A stretch of 64,000 nt of DNA from Pseudomonadota bacterium (GCA_023391815.1 JAEWAF010000043.1:186001-250000), one strand, 5' to 3'; counted from the stretch's first letter, positions 15,596 through 24,820 are shown. Notes: generated by a model from the letters alone, not told the origin. Made by a program: numbers and translations.

Positions 15596-17068
15596 TTATT
15601 TCTTCAGCTTGAGCACCGTCTTGATCATGCCGACGTTCATCGGAATGTAGACGGCGGCACCGGTCAGGATCAGCCACACGATCTTGACCTTGCTCTCCGG
15701 CAGGAACTGATCCGCCACCCAAATCGCGCCGCCCGCGGCGATCGATTTCACCGTCGCCGGCAGCAACGGCCGCAACACCTCCATCCGGGTCGCGCCCATC
15801 ACCTTCGTGACCTGGTGCAGGCCGTACAGCAGGTTCAGCACCATCACGAAACTCATGGCCGCGGCCGCGCCGACGGTGCCCCACAATTTGATCGCGGGCA
15901 CGATCAGCACCAGGATGCTCACCACGCGCAGCACGGCGATTCGGAAGCCGATGTCCGGCCGGCCGATGCCGTTGAACATGTATCCGTTGACGGTCACGAT
16001 CGCGTGCAGTCCGCCGTAGATACACAGAATGCGGAACGGATCGACCGCGTCTTCCCACCCCGCGCCGTAGAACGTTCCGATCATGGTGCCGGCGGCGGCG
16101 GCCATGCCCGCCATCACCGGCATCACCAGCGAGCCGATCACATCGGTGACCTGAGCAAACGTCTTGCGCAACACCGGCAGATCGTTCTGGATCTTGCTGT
16201 AGGCCGGAAACATGATGTTCGACAGCACGAACGCGACGTGCGTCGGCGGGAAGTTCGCCAGCAGGAACGCGACCGAATAATGGCCGAGCTGCGCCACGTC
16301 GAGCATCTTGCCGATCACCGCGCCGCCCGCTTCGGAGGCGATGAACATGAGGATGGTGCCGGCCGTGATGAACTTGCCGTAGTGGAGCAGCTCCATCGCG
16401 ATCTTGCGGTCGATGCGAAGCACCGGCCGGCCGGGAATCAAAATGTAGGACATCGCGGTCTTGATGACCGCCGCGGCCACGAAGCTTGCGACCAGGGCCC
16501 ACACCGAGCGTGTCCACCAGGCGATCGCGATCGCAATGACGAAAGACGTGATGCCGACCACGTTCTCGATGATCGCGACCTTCTTGAAGTCCAGCTCCTT
16601 GATGGTCCGCATCAGCTCGATGTTGCCCATCCCGGAGAACAGAAAACTCATGCCGAGCACGACGATCAACGGCACCAGCTCGGATTTGTCATAGAACGCG
16701 GCCATGCCGTAGGCGACCGGCACCATCAGCACCGCCAGCAGAATGCCGCGCAGCGCGAGCAGCGTGAACGCGGTGTCCTTCGCTTCCGCCCAATCGCCCT
16801 GTCGTTGCACCATGGCGTTGCCGAAGCCCGTCTCCGTAATCAGCTGGGCGCCACGGATGGCCATGAGGGACAGGGACATCAAGCCGAACGCCTCGGGTGC
16901 CAGCAGGCGCGCGAGGACCGCGGATTTGGCGAAAGTCAGACCATTGACGCCGAACGTCGTCAGCGCCTGCCAGAAGCCGGAACGGAGGATCTTGCTTCTC
17001 AACGAACCATCGGTCCGATTGAGGAAGCCGAACAGCTCGCCGGCGCGGGTGGAAAGTTTGGTCAGCAT
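15596..17068 (-). CDS. Polysaccharide flippase (Wzx/MATE-like, lipopolysaccharide transport family)
   Basis: 490 residues with about 12-14 predicted membrane segments. It has the typical N-terminal amphipathic start SKILRSGFWQALTTFGVNGLTFAKSAVLARLLAPEAFGLMSL, conserved in the WzxC-like branch of the MOP flippase superfamily. It would translocate undecaprenyl-linked repeat units to the periplasm for polymerisation. No other flippase gene is visible in the window, so it probably serves the whole locus. A perfect TTGACA lies 67-72 bases upstream on the minus strand, and a hairpin separates it from the secreted-protein gene before it. Confidence 0.87.
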   Translation of the reverse strand: MLTKLSTRAGELFGFLNRTDGSLRSKILRSGFWQALTTFGVNGLTFAKSAVLARLLAPEAFGLMSLSLMAIRGAQLITETGFGNAMVQRQGDWAEAKDTAFTLLALRGILLAVLMVPVAYGMAAFYDKSELVPLIVVLGMSFLFSGMGNIELMRTIKELDFKKVAIIENVVGITSFVIAIAIAWWTRSVWALVASFVAAAVIKTAMSYILIPGRPVLRIDRKIAMELLHYGKFITAGTILMFIASEAGGAVIGKMLDVAQLGHYSVAFLLANFPPTHVAFVLSNIMFPAYSKIQNDLPVLRKTFAQVTDVIGSLVMPVMAGMAAAAGTMIGTFYGAGWEDAVDPFRILCIYGGLHAIVTVNGYMFNGIGRPDIGFRIAVLRVVSILVLIVPAIKLWGTVGAAAAMSFVMVLNLLYGLHQVTKVMGATRMEVLRPLLPATVKSIAAGGAIWVADQFLPESKVKIVWLILTGAAVYIPMNVGMIKTVLKLKK

Positions 17069-17134
17069 CCGCGCGAGGGTACATGGCCGGGAGGGCCAGC
17101 GTCACGAGCCACTCCACAATGCGGAGCGACCGAG

Positions 17135-17140
17135 TGTCAA
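17135..17140 (-). promoter_or_regulatory. Candidate -35 element (TTGACA) for the flippase gene
   Basis: The minus strand reads TTGACA here, an exact sigma-70 -35 hexamer, between the hairpin 17148-17172 and the flippase start at 17068. The -10 region at 16-18 bases is poor (GTGGAG or TTGTGG), so the promoter is weak or activated. Confidence 0.35.
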
Positions 17141-17147
17141 CGAATTC

Positions 17148-17172
17148 GACGGCGGGCATTGCACCCGCCGTC
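17148..17172 (-). terminator. Hairpin after the secreted-protein pair
   Basis: GACGGCGGG (17148-17156) pairs perfectly with CCCGCCGTC (17164-17172) around a 7-base loop, 16 bases past the stop of the 17189 gene on the minus strand. The following bases (GAATTCGTTG) hold only a few T residues. It probably ends the two-gene secreted-protein transcript before the flippase, but efficiency is uncertain. Confidence 0.6.
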
Positions 17173-17188
17173 TTCGATTACAACTTTG

Positions 17189-18025
17189 TTACTGAACGCT
17201 GTTGAGGATCGGCGGATTCGGCCGCACGGTGGTGGCGTCCGGATCGGTCTCCGACAGGTGCCAATTGTCCCAGCGCTGCGTACCGCTGGCGGTCGACTCC
17301 GTGACGTAGTTCGACATGATCAGCTTGTTCGGCAGCACCGAGGTGTTCTCGCGCAGCTGCACGTCGGTGTGGTCGCCCTTGAGCACGCCGTTCACCCAGA
17401 AGCGCACGATGCCGTTCGCCTGACCCGGCGTGTTGGGCTTCACGTACAGCTTCAGCTTGTCCCACTGCCCGAAACGCACCGTCGCCTTCGTGCCGATGTT
17501 CTGCGAGACGTTCGGCATGGAGCGATTGAAGCTGCCGTCGGCGTTCCACTTCAGATGATCGATGAAATATTCACCGTTCTCGCACCACACATTGACGATG
17601 ATCTGATAACGACGGCGGCCGTCGTTCACGTCCTCCAGATTGATGATGGCGATCTTGTGCACGACCGCGCCGTCGGCAAAGTGAAAGCCCGTGTCGAACC
17701 GACTGTCGAACGTGAGCCACACGCCTTGGGTGGCACCTTCACCGCCGACGCGCCTGTTGTCACCGAATACGTATTCCTTGTAGTTGTCGGTCGAACGACC
17801 CGGCGTCATCACCGACTGGGTCGAATAGCGACCGTCCGTGGCGATCGATGAAGCGACCGACATGGAGGCATCCAGGCCACCGTTCCATTCGCTGAAAGAA
17901 CCGGTTTCGAAGCTGCTCGAGAACGGCAGGCGTGCCGCCGCACTCAACGCAGGCTGAGCCGTGAAGGTCGCGCCGATCAGGCACAGCGCGGCCGCCAATG
18001 AGGATGTTTTAGTAATACGTACCAT
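17189..18025 (-). CDS. Secreted jelly-roll protein with RPNPP...SVQ tail (paralogue A)
   Basis: 278 residues. A Sec signal peptide (cleavage near ALSA-A at about residue 29) is followed by one domain of strand-rich sequence. LPFSSSFETGSFSEWNGG, KIAIINLEDVNDGRRRYQI and WDKLKLYVKP are patterns of concanavalin-A-like jelly-roll folds found in polysaccharide lyases and glycan-binding domains. No lyase catalytic motif is certain. It ends TTVRPNPPILNSVQ, nearly the same tail as paralogue B 18 bases upstream. The N-terminus RLPFSSSFETGSFSEW also matches RSLPFTESFDANNYSDLVW in B. Likely an exported protein that binds or cleaves the EPS. Confidence 0.7.
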   Translation of the reverse strand: MVRITKTSSLAAALCLIGATFTAQPALSAAARLPFSSSFETGSFSEWNGGLDASMSVASSIATDGRYSTQSVMTPGRSTDNYKEYVFGDNRRVGGEGATQGVWLTFDSRFDTGFHFADGAVVHKIAIINLEDVNDGRRRYQIIVNVWCENGEYFIDHLKWNADGSFNRSMPNVSQNIGTKATVRFGQWDKLKLYVKPNTPGQANGIVRFWVNGVLKGDHTDVQLRENTSVLPNKLIMSNYVTESTASGTQRWDNWHLSETDPDATTVRPNPPILNSVQ

Positions 18026-18043
18026 TATTTCTGCACCGAAGGA

Positions 18044-18943
18044 CTACTGCACCGACAATGAAGTCGGCGGGTTGGGACGAGTCGTCGTGCCGGTTCGGAA
18101 GCCGGCCGGAGGGCCGATATACGAATCGTCGATGACGATCTCATCAAGCATGAAGTAGTTTTCGGGATCGGCGCGGACGTTGCCCCAGTTCATGTAGCCG
18201 CCGATCAGGTCGACGTAGCTCCAGGTACCGCCCGGGCCGGTGTCGTCCATATAACGCTGCACGTACAGGCCGGAGAGCGCGCCGTCCTGCGTGTCGATGT
18301 AAAGCTTGATCATGCCGGTGCGGGTGTTGGCTTCCAGCTCGACGCTGATCCACTCGTTGGAGCGCTTGCCATTGCCCTGCGTGTTGTTACCGAGGCGCAG
18401 CCGCTCGCGGCCGTTCGGCCAGGCATCGCCGCCCTCGAACCGGCAGACCGTGCCGTCGCACGCGCCCCAGCTCTCCCAATTGCCTTCCTGATAGTCGGTC
18501 GCGATCACCATCGGACGGCCGCGATTGCCCTCGCGGTTGAGAATGATCAGCTTGCCGCCGGCGCCCAGCTCGTGCCACATGCGACCCTGATAGACCAGCA
18601 CGCGGATGTTGATCTGCTCGGGAATCGTCGACAGCCCACGGAAATCGAACTGGCCCACCGCCGAGTAGCCTTCGGCGTTCGGGCCGGTGAACTTGGCGGC
18701 GCCGCGGCCGTTGTAACCGGCGTTCGGCATCCAGGTCTGAGTCGCGCCCTGCGTGGTCCACACCAGATCGCTATAGTTGTTCGCGTCGAAGCTTTCGGTG
18801 AACGGCAGCGAGCGGACCACACGAGCCGCCGACGCGGAGGTCGCCATACTCATGCCGCCAGCAAACATGCACGCGAGCGCGAGTGCCCGCCCCCATCGCC
18901 TTGCACCCGCGAACGCGCGGTGCGTGACTTTCAACTGAGCCAT
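18044..18943 (-). CDS. Secreted jelly-roll protein with RPNPP...SVQ tail (paralogue B)
   Basis: 299 residues with a Sec signal peptide (TSASA-ARVV, cleavage near residue 40). The domain has KLIILNREGNRGRPMVIATDY, aligned with KIAIINLEDVNDGRRRYQI in paralogue A, and WISVELEANTRTGMIKLYIDTQ, a back-sheet strand pair of a ConA-like fold. It ends TTTRPNPPTSLSVQ. That ending looks like the first strand of an FnIII domain that is not continued. First gene of a two-gene unit; AGGAG precedes the ATG. A -35/-10 pair lies about 110 bases upstream. Function unknown, probably extracellular glycan recognition or cleavage. Confidence 0.7.
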   Translation of the reverse strand: MAQLKVTHRAFAGARRWGRALALACMFAGGMSMATSASAARVVRSLPFTESFDANNYSDLVWTTQGATQTWMPNAGYNGRGAAKFTGPNAEGYSAVGQFDFRGLSTIPEQINIRVLVYQGRMWHELGAGGKLIILNREGNRGRPMVIATDYQEGNWESWGACDGTVCRFEGGDAWPNGRERLRLGNNTQGNGKRSNEWISVELEANTRTGMIKLYIDTQDGALSGLYVQRYMDDTGPGGTWSYVDLIGGYMNWGNVRADPENYFMLDEIVIDDSYIGPPAGFRTGTTTRPNPPTSLSVQ

Positions 18944-19344
18944 TAGCTGCTACTCCTAAATCACTGCCCGGACGAAGCCAGGTTGTCGTGCAATCCCGTC
19001 GGTTCGACGAGAGGGCCCGGCCCTCAATGCTCCACAACCAGGAATACTTACTTATACTGAATCAACCTACACAAGCCAATGAAGCGGTGCCCTGCGCAAC
19101 CGTCACCTCGATGCCGCTCTACACGAGGCGCGGGGAAGATATATGCACCTCGGTAAACCGCAAACCTGTCGCCATTCCGCATCGAAACAACGCAACGACC
19201 GGTTTCAGCAGGCACTGTATGTAGGACACTCTGCAAGGTCATCCAGCACCTCCCTGAATACGCGCCGAGTCGGTTGCCCACGTAGCCAGGCAGCGACAGC
19301 GCGTTTTCAGCGCCAGATTTCCGACGTTCGCACACGACGCAGAC
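18944..19344. promoter_or_regulatory. Divergent intergenic region with candidate sigma-70 promoter for the secreted pair
   Basis: 401 bases without a credible gene. On the minus strand TTGGCT (19079-19074), a 17-base spacer and TATAAG (19056-19051) form a plausible promoter for the secreted-protein pair, giving a leader of about 100 bases. For the plus-strand gene starting at 19345 I find no convincing promoter or Shine-Dalgarno. Short frames here have no family features. Confidence 0.35.
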
Positions 19345-20052
19345 ATGAAAACATTTTTTGCGCATCAGTCCGTAGGCGCAAACATCCTTACCGGCATCGA
19401 AGATCTCACGCGGCAGGGTCGCGCGGCCGTGGATATATTGGACTTAAGTCGGGCACACGAATCCCAACCTACTCAGCGTGCGGTCATCATCCATGAACGC
19501 ATCGGCGCAAACCGAGAACCACTTGGCAAGATCGCCGCTTTCCGCGACGTGTTGAATGCCAAACATCGTCCCGAGATGGACGTTGCCCTGCTCAAGTTCT
19601 GCTACGTCGACATCACCAGTCAGGCCGAGGCCGAAAGTTTGTGGCAACACTACGAGACGGCGATTGAGCAGCTGTCGACAGATCATCCCGGTCTGCAGTT
19701 GGTACATTGCACGGTACCGCTGCGAACCTTGCCGGAAGGTCCCTATGCGTGGCTGCGGCGGGCTATGGGGCATCGGCATCCGGCCGTCACCGGCAATCGC
19801 GCCCGCGACTGGTTCAACCGGCAATTGCGGGCTCGCTTCGGTGGAGGGCACGAATTGTTCGACCTGGCGGCGGTACAATCGCGCCGTCCCGACGGCCGCC
19901 CCTGCGAGCTCGTCGACGACGGCACCCGGGTGCCGTCACTGGCGCGGCAGTGGACTTATGACGGTGGCCATTTCAACGAACGGGGCCGTACCATTGCCGC
20001 CGCCGCGTTTCTAGCATTTCTACAAACACTGCAGGACTCGAGAAAGCGCTGA
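19345..20052 (+). CDS. SGNH-hydrolase-like protein, HQSVG type
   Basis: 235 residues, no signal peptide. It starts directly with KTFFAHQSVGANILTGIEDL and closes with TYDGGHFNERGRTIAA, the last part resembling block V (Asp/Gly-x-x-His...GR) of SGNH folds. The first motif replaces the GDS block with HQSVG. I do not know a function for this type; it is not clearly an esterase. It is the first gene of a unit with FemAB and a DegT aminotransferase: its TGA overlaps the ATG of femAB (TGATG), so they are translationally coupled and probably act on the same decoration. Confidence 0.65.
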   Translation: MKTFFAHQSVGANILTGIEDLTRQGRAAVDILDLSRAHESQPTQRAVIIHERIGANREPLGKIAAFRDVLNAKHRPEMDVALLKFCYVDITSQAEAESLWQHYETAIEQLSTDHPGLQLVHCTVPLRTLPEGPYAWLRRAMGHRHPAVTGNRARDWFNRQLRARFGGGHELFDLAAVQSRRPDGRPCELVDDGTRVPSLARQWTYDGGHFNERGRTIAAAAFLAFLQTLQDSRKR

Positions 20053-21131
20053 TGACTGTTGCCGTGGTTCCCCAAGCCGCACTCGCCGGTGCCACTCCGC
20101 CGCTTGCCGTCGAGACCGCAACCGCCACGCACGCCAGCGACTGGAATGCGTTTCTGGGCCGGCAGCCGCAGGGCTCCTTCTATCACCTGTTCGAGTGGAG
20201 CGAGATCAATCGGCGAGCGCTGCGCAATCCCAGCTTCAATCTCATCGCGCGCGCAGGCGGCGAAATCCGGGGCGTGCTGCCATTGACGCTGGTGGCGAGC
20301 CCCATGTTCGGTCGGGTGTTGTGCTCCATGCCGTTCGTCAACTACGGCGGACCGGTCGCGATCGATGCGAGCGCCACCGGCTCGCTGGTACGAGCGGCGC
20401 GCGAGCGCGCCAACGAGCTCAAGGCGGACTATCTGGAACTGCGCTGCGCATCGGCCATCGAAACCGACATGTCGGTCTCCACGCGCAAAATCAGCATGCA
20501 CATCGAGCTTGCGCCCGATCCGGACACTTTGTGGAACAAGTTCACGTCCAAACATCGCACCAACATCCGTCGGGCGCAAAAGAACAATCTCGAAGTGCGC
20601 TCCGGCGGCGCGGAGCTGCTGGATGTTTTCTATTCGGTGATGGAGCAATCGTGGCGCTCGCTCGGCACGCCGTTCTACGCCCGCTCCTATTTCGAAGCGA
20701 TCCTGAAAGCGTTGCCCGAGCACACTCGCATCTTCGTCTGTTCGCAAGGCTCGACGCCGGTGGCGGTCGCCTTCAACGGTTATTTCAACGGCATGGTGGA
20801 AGGCCTGTGGGCCGGCGGCACCGAACTGTCGCGTCCGCTACAGGCGAACTACGTGCTGTACTGGGAGATGATGCGCGATGCCTGCGTGCGCGGCTGCGCT
20901 CGTTATCACCTGGGGCGCTCGACGGCGGATTCGGGCGCGGAGGATTTCAAGAAAAAATGGAATGCCACCGCCAGCCAGCTGTATTGGTATTTCCATCGCC
21001 CGGGCGGCGGCGAGATGCCGCAACTCAACGTCGATAATCCCAAGTACAAACTCGCCATCCAGCTCTGGCAGAAGCTGCCGCTGTGGGTGACGCGTCTGAT
21101 CGGGCCGCCGCTGGCTCGAGCCATTCCGTAA
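20052..21131 (+). CDS. FemAB family N-acyltransferase, XrtA/PEP-CTERM system-associated
   Basis: 359 residues. The double-GNAT FemAB architecture is visible: an N-terminal half with GSFYHLFEWSEI and SMPFVNYGGPV, a KHRTNIRRAQKNNLEV helix, and a C-terminal half with YHLGRSTADSGAEDFKKKWNA. The carboxy-terminal LWQKLPLWVTRLIGPPLARAIP is typical of the XrtA FemAB family. Family members transfer aminoacyl or acyl groups to amino sugars or peptides. Together with the adjacent aminotransferase it could acylate an amino sugar of the EPS (inference). Two further GNAT/CelD-like proteins lie at 34.7-38.1 kb. Confidence 0.87.
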   Translation: MTVAVVPQAALAGATPPLAVETATATHASDWNAFLGRQPQGSFYHLFEWSEINRRALRNPSFNLIARAGGEIRGVLPLTLVASPMFGRVLCSMPFVNYGGPVAIDASATGSLVRAARERANELKADYLELRCASAIETDMSVSTRKISMHIELAPDPDTLWNKFTSKHRTNIRRAQKNNLEVRSGGAELLDVFYSVMEQSWRSLGTPFYARSYFEAILKALPEHTRIFVCSQGSTPVAVAFNGYFNGMVEGLWAGGTELSRPLQANYVLYWEMMRDACVRGCARYHLGRSTADSGAEDFKKKWNATASQLYWYFHRPGGGEMPQLNVDNPKYKLAIQLWQKLPLWVTRLIGPPLARAIP

Positions 21132-21141
21132 GCGCTTCCCT

Positions 21142-22350
21142 ATGGCATTCGTGGCACCGGCGGGCACGCCGATCTCCGCGCTCACTTTCGCCGTGAGCTT
21201 GACTCGTGGAATGGGATCTTCCGCGTCGGTCGACCTTGGCGAAGGCCTCGCCTCGCACGCCGGACATCGTCGGTATTGGCTCGTGTCGACGGGCCGCGCC
21301 GCCATGGTGCTCGCGCTTCAGGCGATGCGCGATGTAACTAAGGACCCGCAGCGGGTCGAAGTCATCGTCCCCGCTTACACCTGCTATTCCGTGCCGGCGT
21401 CGGTGATCAAGGCGGGACTCAAGCCGCGCCTGTGCGATGTGGATCCAGCGTCGCTGAGCATGGATCCGGAAGCGCTGCGCAAGTTCGATTTCTCGCGCGT
21501 ACTGGCGATCGTCACCGCGAACTTGTATGGAATCCCCAATCATCTGCGCAGCATCGAAGGCATCGCGCGCGAGCACGGCGTATGGATGTTGGACGACAGC
21601 GCTCAAGCGCTCGGGGCAACGCATGAGGGACGCGCTGTCGGCGGCTTCGGCGATGTCGGCCTGTACAGCTTCGATAAGGGCAAGAACATCACCAGCCTCG
21701 AAGGCGGTGCACTCGTCGCAAGTCATCCTGAGCTGTCCGTTGCGCTGGATCGCAGGCACGCCGCGCTGACACCCTCGTCCGGCATGCGAACCGCAACCAC
21801 GATCGTCAAACTCGCGGCGTACGCGACATTGCTCCGTCCCACTCTTTACGGAGTCGTGCGTAAGCTGCCGGGGCTCGGCCTGGGACGCACGGTGTATGAC
21901 GAGACCTATCCGGTCGAGCGGTACAGCAGCACCTTGGCCGGCTTCGCCGGAACCTTGCTGAAGCGGCTGCCGGCGTTGACACGAGGTCGACAGGACAAGG
22001 CGATGGCGCTGCAGAAAGCGTTGAGCACCGTGCCGGGCGTGCGATTGATCGACGTGCCAGCGAACTCGCAGCCAGCTTATGCGCGCTATCCCTTCTTGAT
22101 GAGCGATGCGACCCAACGCGGGGCGGTGCTCGATATGCTCGAGTCAGTGGGCATCGGCGCCACGGCCTCCTATCCGGATGCGCTTTGCGATGTTCCGGAA
22201 GTGGCAACTCATTTGCCTGCCACGGATCTGGACATGCCGGGCGCTCGCCACGTCGCGAGCACCATCGTGACGCTGCCGACGCACGCATTCTCGCCCGCCG
22301 ATCTGCCGGCGCGCGTAGCGGTATCGATGCGCGGCCTGCTCGCTAAGTAG
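21142..22350 (+). CDS. DegT/DnrJ/EryC1/StrS family PLP-dependent aminotransferase
   Basis: 402 residues. Motifs: VPAYTCYSVPASVIKAG, LDDSAQALGA (PLP-stacking and aspartate, D151-Q155), and SFDKGKNITSLEGG, where K181 is the probable Schiff-base lysine. Such enzymes aminate nucleotide keto-sugars. The first 40 residues and the CYSVPA segment depart from the canonical NTFVAT, so the substrate may not be a standard 4-keto-sugar. Downstream of femAB by 10 bases. Ends overlapping the convergent GT4 gene by 8 bases. Confidence 0.85.
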   Translation: MAFVAPAGTPISALTFAVSLTRGMGSSASVDLGEGLASHAGHRRYWLVSTGRAAMVLALQAMRDVTKDPQRVEVIVPAYTCYSVPASVIKAGLKPRLCDVDPASLSMDPEALRKFDFSRVLAIVTANLYGIPNHLRSIEGIAREHGVWMLDDSAQALGATHEGRAVGGFGDVGLYSFDKGKNITSLEGGALVASHPELSVALDRRHAALTPSSGMRTATTIVKLAAYATLLRPTLYGVVRKLPGLGLGRTVYDETYPVERYSSTLAGFAGTLLKRLPALTRGRQDKAMALQKALSTVPGVRLIDVPANSQPAYARYPFLMSDATQRGAVLDMLESVGIGATASYPDALCDVPEVATHLPATDLDMPGARHVASTIVTLPTHAFSPADLPARVAVSMRGLLAK

Positions 22351-23596
22351 CTTCGACCGCTGCGGAGTGCTCGTCGTGCTTGCCGCGACGATGGGCCAGC
22401 GCGGTGTCCAGCAACTCGGGATTGAGCACGCGAATGTCGTAGCGTGCCTGCGCGAAAGCACGCCCCTCCGCACCGAGCGAGCGCAACTGTTCTTCGGATA
22501 ACCCGGCCAACTGCCGCAGACCCGCGATCATGCCTTCGACGCTGCCCGGCTCGAAGCTGTAGGCCAACATGGTGGGCGCCGTCGATTCGGTAACGCCGCC
22601 GGTGCGACTCACCGCAACCACGGCTCGCATCAACATCGCTTCCTGCACCACGCATGCCTGGTTTTCTTCCCAGGTGCCCAGTGGAATGCTGGGCAACAGA
22701 AACACGTCCGCCTCGGTGTAACACCGTCGCAGCTCGTCCTGCTCGACCCGGCCGAGCATTTCGACGTACCGCTCCAGGCGATGCTCGGCGATGAAGTTCT
22801 TCACCTGCTGACGCAGCGGCCCGTCGCCGGCGAGGCGTACCGCGATGGCATGCCCCTCCTCGATCAGCACCTTCAATGCCTGCAGGCCCAGCAGAAAACC
22901 TTTCTCTTCGCTGAGCCGGCCGACCATGAACACATTGAGCCGGCCATCGCGCCGATAAGTGCGCGACTGCGGATCGGGAAAGCCTCGCAGATCGAAACCG
23001 ACCGGCGAAATCACCGTTCGAGCCGCGGCCATGCCACGACCGATGGCGTGCTTGCGTGAGCTTTCGGTGTTGGTGAAAACCACATCGAAGCTGTCGAAGG
23101 TCGCCTTCACCGTCGCGACCGAAGGCGTCGGCACACCCGGCACCTCGCCGCCGTGGTAGTACATGGCGATGACCGCATTGGGATAGATGGCTCTGAGGAA
23201 TTGCAGATTGGTCGCGGCGCGCAGATTGTGTACGAGACATACATCGGGGCTGTCGGGGGGCAGCAGCAGCGCGCGGATCAGATTGAGGCAGCGATGCTTG
23301 AACGATGCGGGATGGGCGAAAGCACGCAGGCATCGGACCGTGGCACGCCAGGGCGCGCGACAGAAATCGCGCAGTAGCGCCCCAAAAAACTTCGAGACTT
23401 CACGCGCGGTCGGCGGCAAATACCGCGTCTGGCGCACGAAGGCACCCTCCTGGCCGCCGTTGCCCACGCCACCCTCGTGCTGACCGAAGGCATACACAGT
23501 CAGTTCGTGCCCGTCCGCCAGGAAGCGCTCGAACTGAACGTAGTGATAGGCTTTGTAAGGACTGGGAAAGTGCTCGGCGATCGCTAGAAGCTTCAA
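22343..23596 (-). CDS. Glycosyltransferase family 4
   Basis: 417 residues. MKLLAIAEHFPSPYKAYHYVQFERFLADGHELTVY at the N-terminus, then FMVGRLSEEKGFLLGLQAL and an E-rich donor site GTWEENQACVVQEAM in the second GT-B domain. It is a single minus-strand gene between the aminotransferase and the deacetylase units. Cytoplasmic sugar transfer to the lipid-linked unit is expected; donor unknown. Confidence 0.86.
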   Translation of the reverse strand: MKLLAIAEHFPSPYKAYHYVQFERFLADGHELTVYAFGQHEGGVGNGGQEGAFVRQTRYLPPTAREVSKFFGALLRDFCRAPWRATVRCLRAFAHPASFKHRCLNLIRALLLPPDSPDVCLVHNLRAATNLQFLRAIYPNAVIAMYYHGGEVPGVPTPSVATVKATFDSFDVVFTNTESSRKHAIGRGMAAARTVISPVGFDLRGFPDPQSRTYRRDGRLNVFMVGRLSEEKGFLLGLQALKVLIEEGHAIAVRLAGDGPLRQQVKNFIAEHRLERYVEMLGRVEQDELRRCYTEADVFLLPSIPLGTWEENQACVVQEAMLMRAVVAVSRTGGVTESTAPTMLAYSFEPGSVEGMIAGLRQLAGLSEEQLRSLGAEGRAFAQARYDIRVLNPELLDTALAHRRGKHDEHSAAVEAT

Positions 23597-23791
23597 CAGC
23601 GCATCCTTTGAGCGTGTCTGGCCGCTGCTCGGGCCGCCGCCCTATGTATTTCCACGGTCGCGAGAATGCGCCAGATCCCTGGAGCAACGCAATCAAATAC
23701 GCAAACCGGTTCGCGGGATTGTGATCCGTCGCAGGTACAATGCGCCGACCCGTGATCCCCTGGATTCTGTAAAGGCCTGAGTTAGTCGAGC
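23597..23791. promoter_or_regulatory. Divergent promoter region before the polysaccharide deacetylase
   Basis: 195 bases between divergent genes. TACAAT at 23736-23741 is a -10 candidate for the plus-strand deacetylase gene, about 51 bases before its GTG. No -35 at the proper distance is strong. Context after the hexamer (GCGCCG) is similar to that after the -10 candidates at 4955 and 12432. Confidence 0.3.
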
Positions 23792-24820
23792 GTGATTGCC
23801 AAGCGACTTCTGAAGAGCGCGCTGGTCGCCGGCGCATACCACACCGGACTGCTGAGCCTGTACCTCGGGCGCAAGCTGCGGGGCCGCGCCGTTGCGCTCA
23901 CCTATCACCGCGTGTTGCCCGAGCAAGAGCTGGCCCGCTCCTTCTCGACCGATGCCATCGTGGTCACGCCGGCGACCTTCCGTCGCCAAATGCAGACGTT
24001 ACGGAAGTCGTTCAATCCGCTGACTGCCGAACAATTCGCGGCCGCGCTGGCGAGCGGCCAATGGCCGGCACGCGCCTGTATCGTGACCTTCGACGATGGC
24101 TGGCTGGATAACCTCGAGCATGCCCTGCCCATCCTGCGGGAGTGCAATGTGCCCGCGATATTGTTCATCGCGACCGACTATGTCGGAACCGAGCGTTGTT
24201 TCTGGCAGGAGACCCTGGCGCGTTACCTCGCCGCCGCAGCGACCGTGCCAGATCGAAGCGCCCCCCTGTTCACCGAACTTGGCATCCCTCATGTGCTCAA
24301 GCTGCCGCCGGCCGAAGCGCGCGCGGCAACTCGAGCCATGATCGACTCGTTAAAGTCGCAACCGCAGGCACAGCTCGATGGGCTGCTCGCCCGCGTGCAC
24401 AGTCTGTTACAAGAATGGCAGATCGACCTGCCGCAGAATCATCCGGATCGGTTTCTCTCGTGGGCGCAAGTGAAACAACTGAGCGACAGCGGCGTGGTCA
24501 CGATTGCCTCACATTGCTGCTCGCATACGCCGTTGACCAAGCTGCAAGCTGACGCGGTGCGCGAGGAATTGCAGCGCTCGCGACAAGTCATCCAGGAGCG
24601 AGTCGGCGTCGATACGCGCGACATGGCCTATCCCAACGGCGACCACGATCCTGATATCGCCGCCGCTGTGCGCGATTGCGGTTACCGCACCGGCTACACC
24701 ACAATTCGTGGTCACGTGGCGCCCGGGGCCGATGCATTCACCTTGAAAAGAATCAACATCCACGAGCGAGGCACGGCAACGCCGGGCGCGTTCCTGGCGC
24801 GCCTCGCCGGAATTTTCTAG
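23792..24820 (+). CDS. Polysaccharide deacetylase (NodB-type)
   Basis: 342 residues from a GTG. The NodB signature ACIVTFDDGWLDNL places the catalytic Asp in FDDG (100-103). A second motif, TIASHCCSHTPLT, supplies the H-x3-H metal ligands, and DMAYPNGDHDPDI is the active-site loop. It removes N- or O-acetyl groups from glycans. An N-terminal hydrophobic helix may anchor it to the membrane. It is coupled to the ATP-grasp gene, whose GTG overlaps its TAG. A second deacetylase of the XrtA type lies at 38.2 kb. Confidence 0.85.
   Translation: MIAKRLLKSALVAGAYHTGLLSLYLGRKLRGRAVALTYHRVLPEQELARSFSTDAIVVTPATFRRQMQTLRKSFNPLTAEQFAAALASGQWPARACIVTFDDGWLDNLEHALPILRECNVPAILFIATDYVGTERCFWQETLARYLAAAATVPDRSAPLFTELGIPHVLKLPPAEARAATRAMIDSLKSQPQAQLDGLLARVHSLLQEWQIDLPQNHPDRFLSWAQVKQLSDSGVVTIASHCCSHTPLTKLQADAVREELQRSRQVIQERVGVDTRDMAYPNGDHDPDIAAAVRDCGYRTGYTTIRGHVAPGADAFTLKRINIHERGTATPGAFLARLAGIF

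Noticed and set aside
15815..17851. 678-codon open frame on the + strand
   Set aside because: Entirely antisense to the flippase and secreted-protein genes; low-complexity His/Arg/Asp composition typical of the opposite strand of GC-rich genes.
18965..18981. Sigma-54-like CTGGC-N8-GGGCA on the minus strand upstream of the secreted pair
   Set aside because: GG-N10-GC spacing fits, but the -12 box lacks TT and the transcript would start about 10 bases from the ATG, inside the Shine-Dalgarno.
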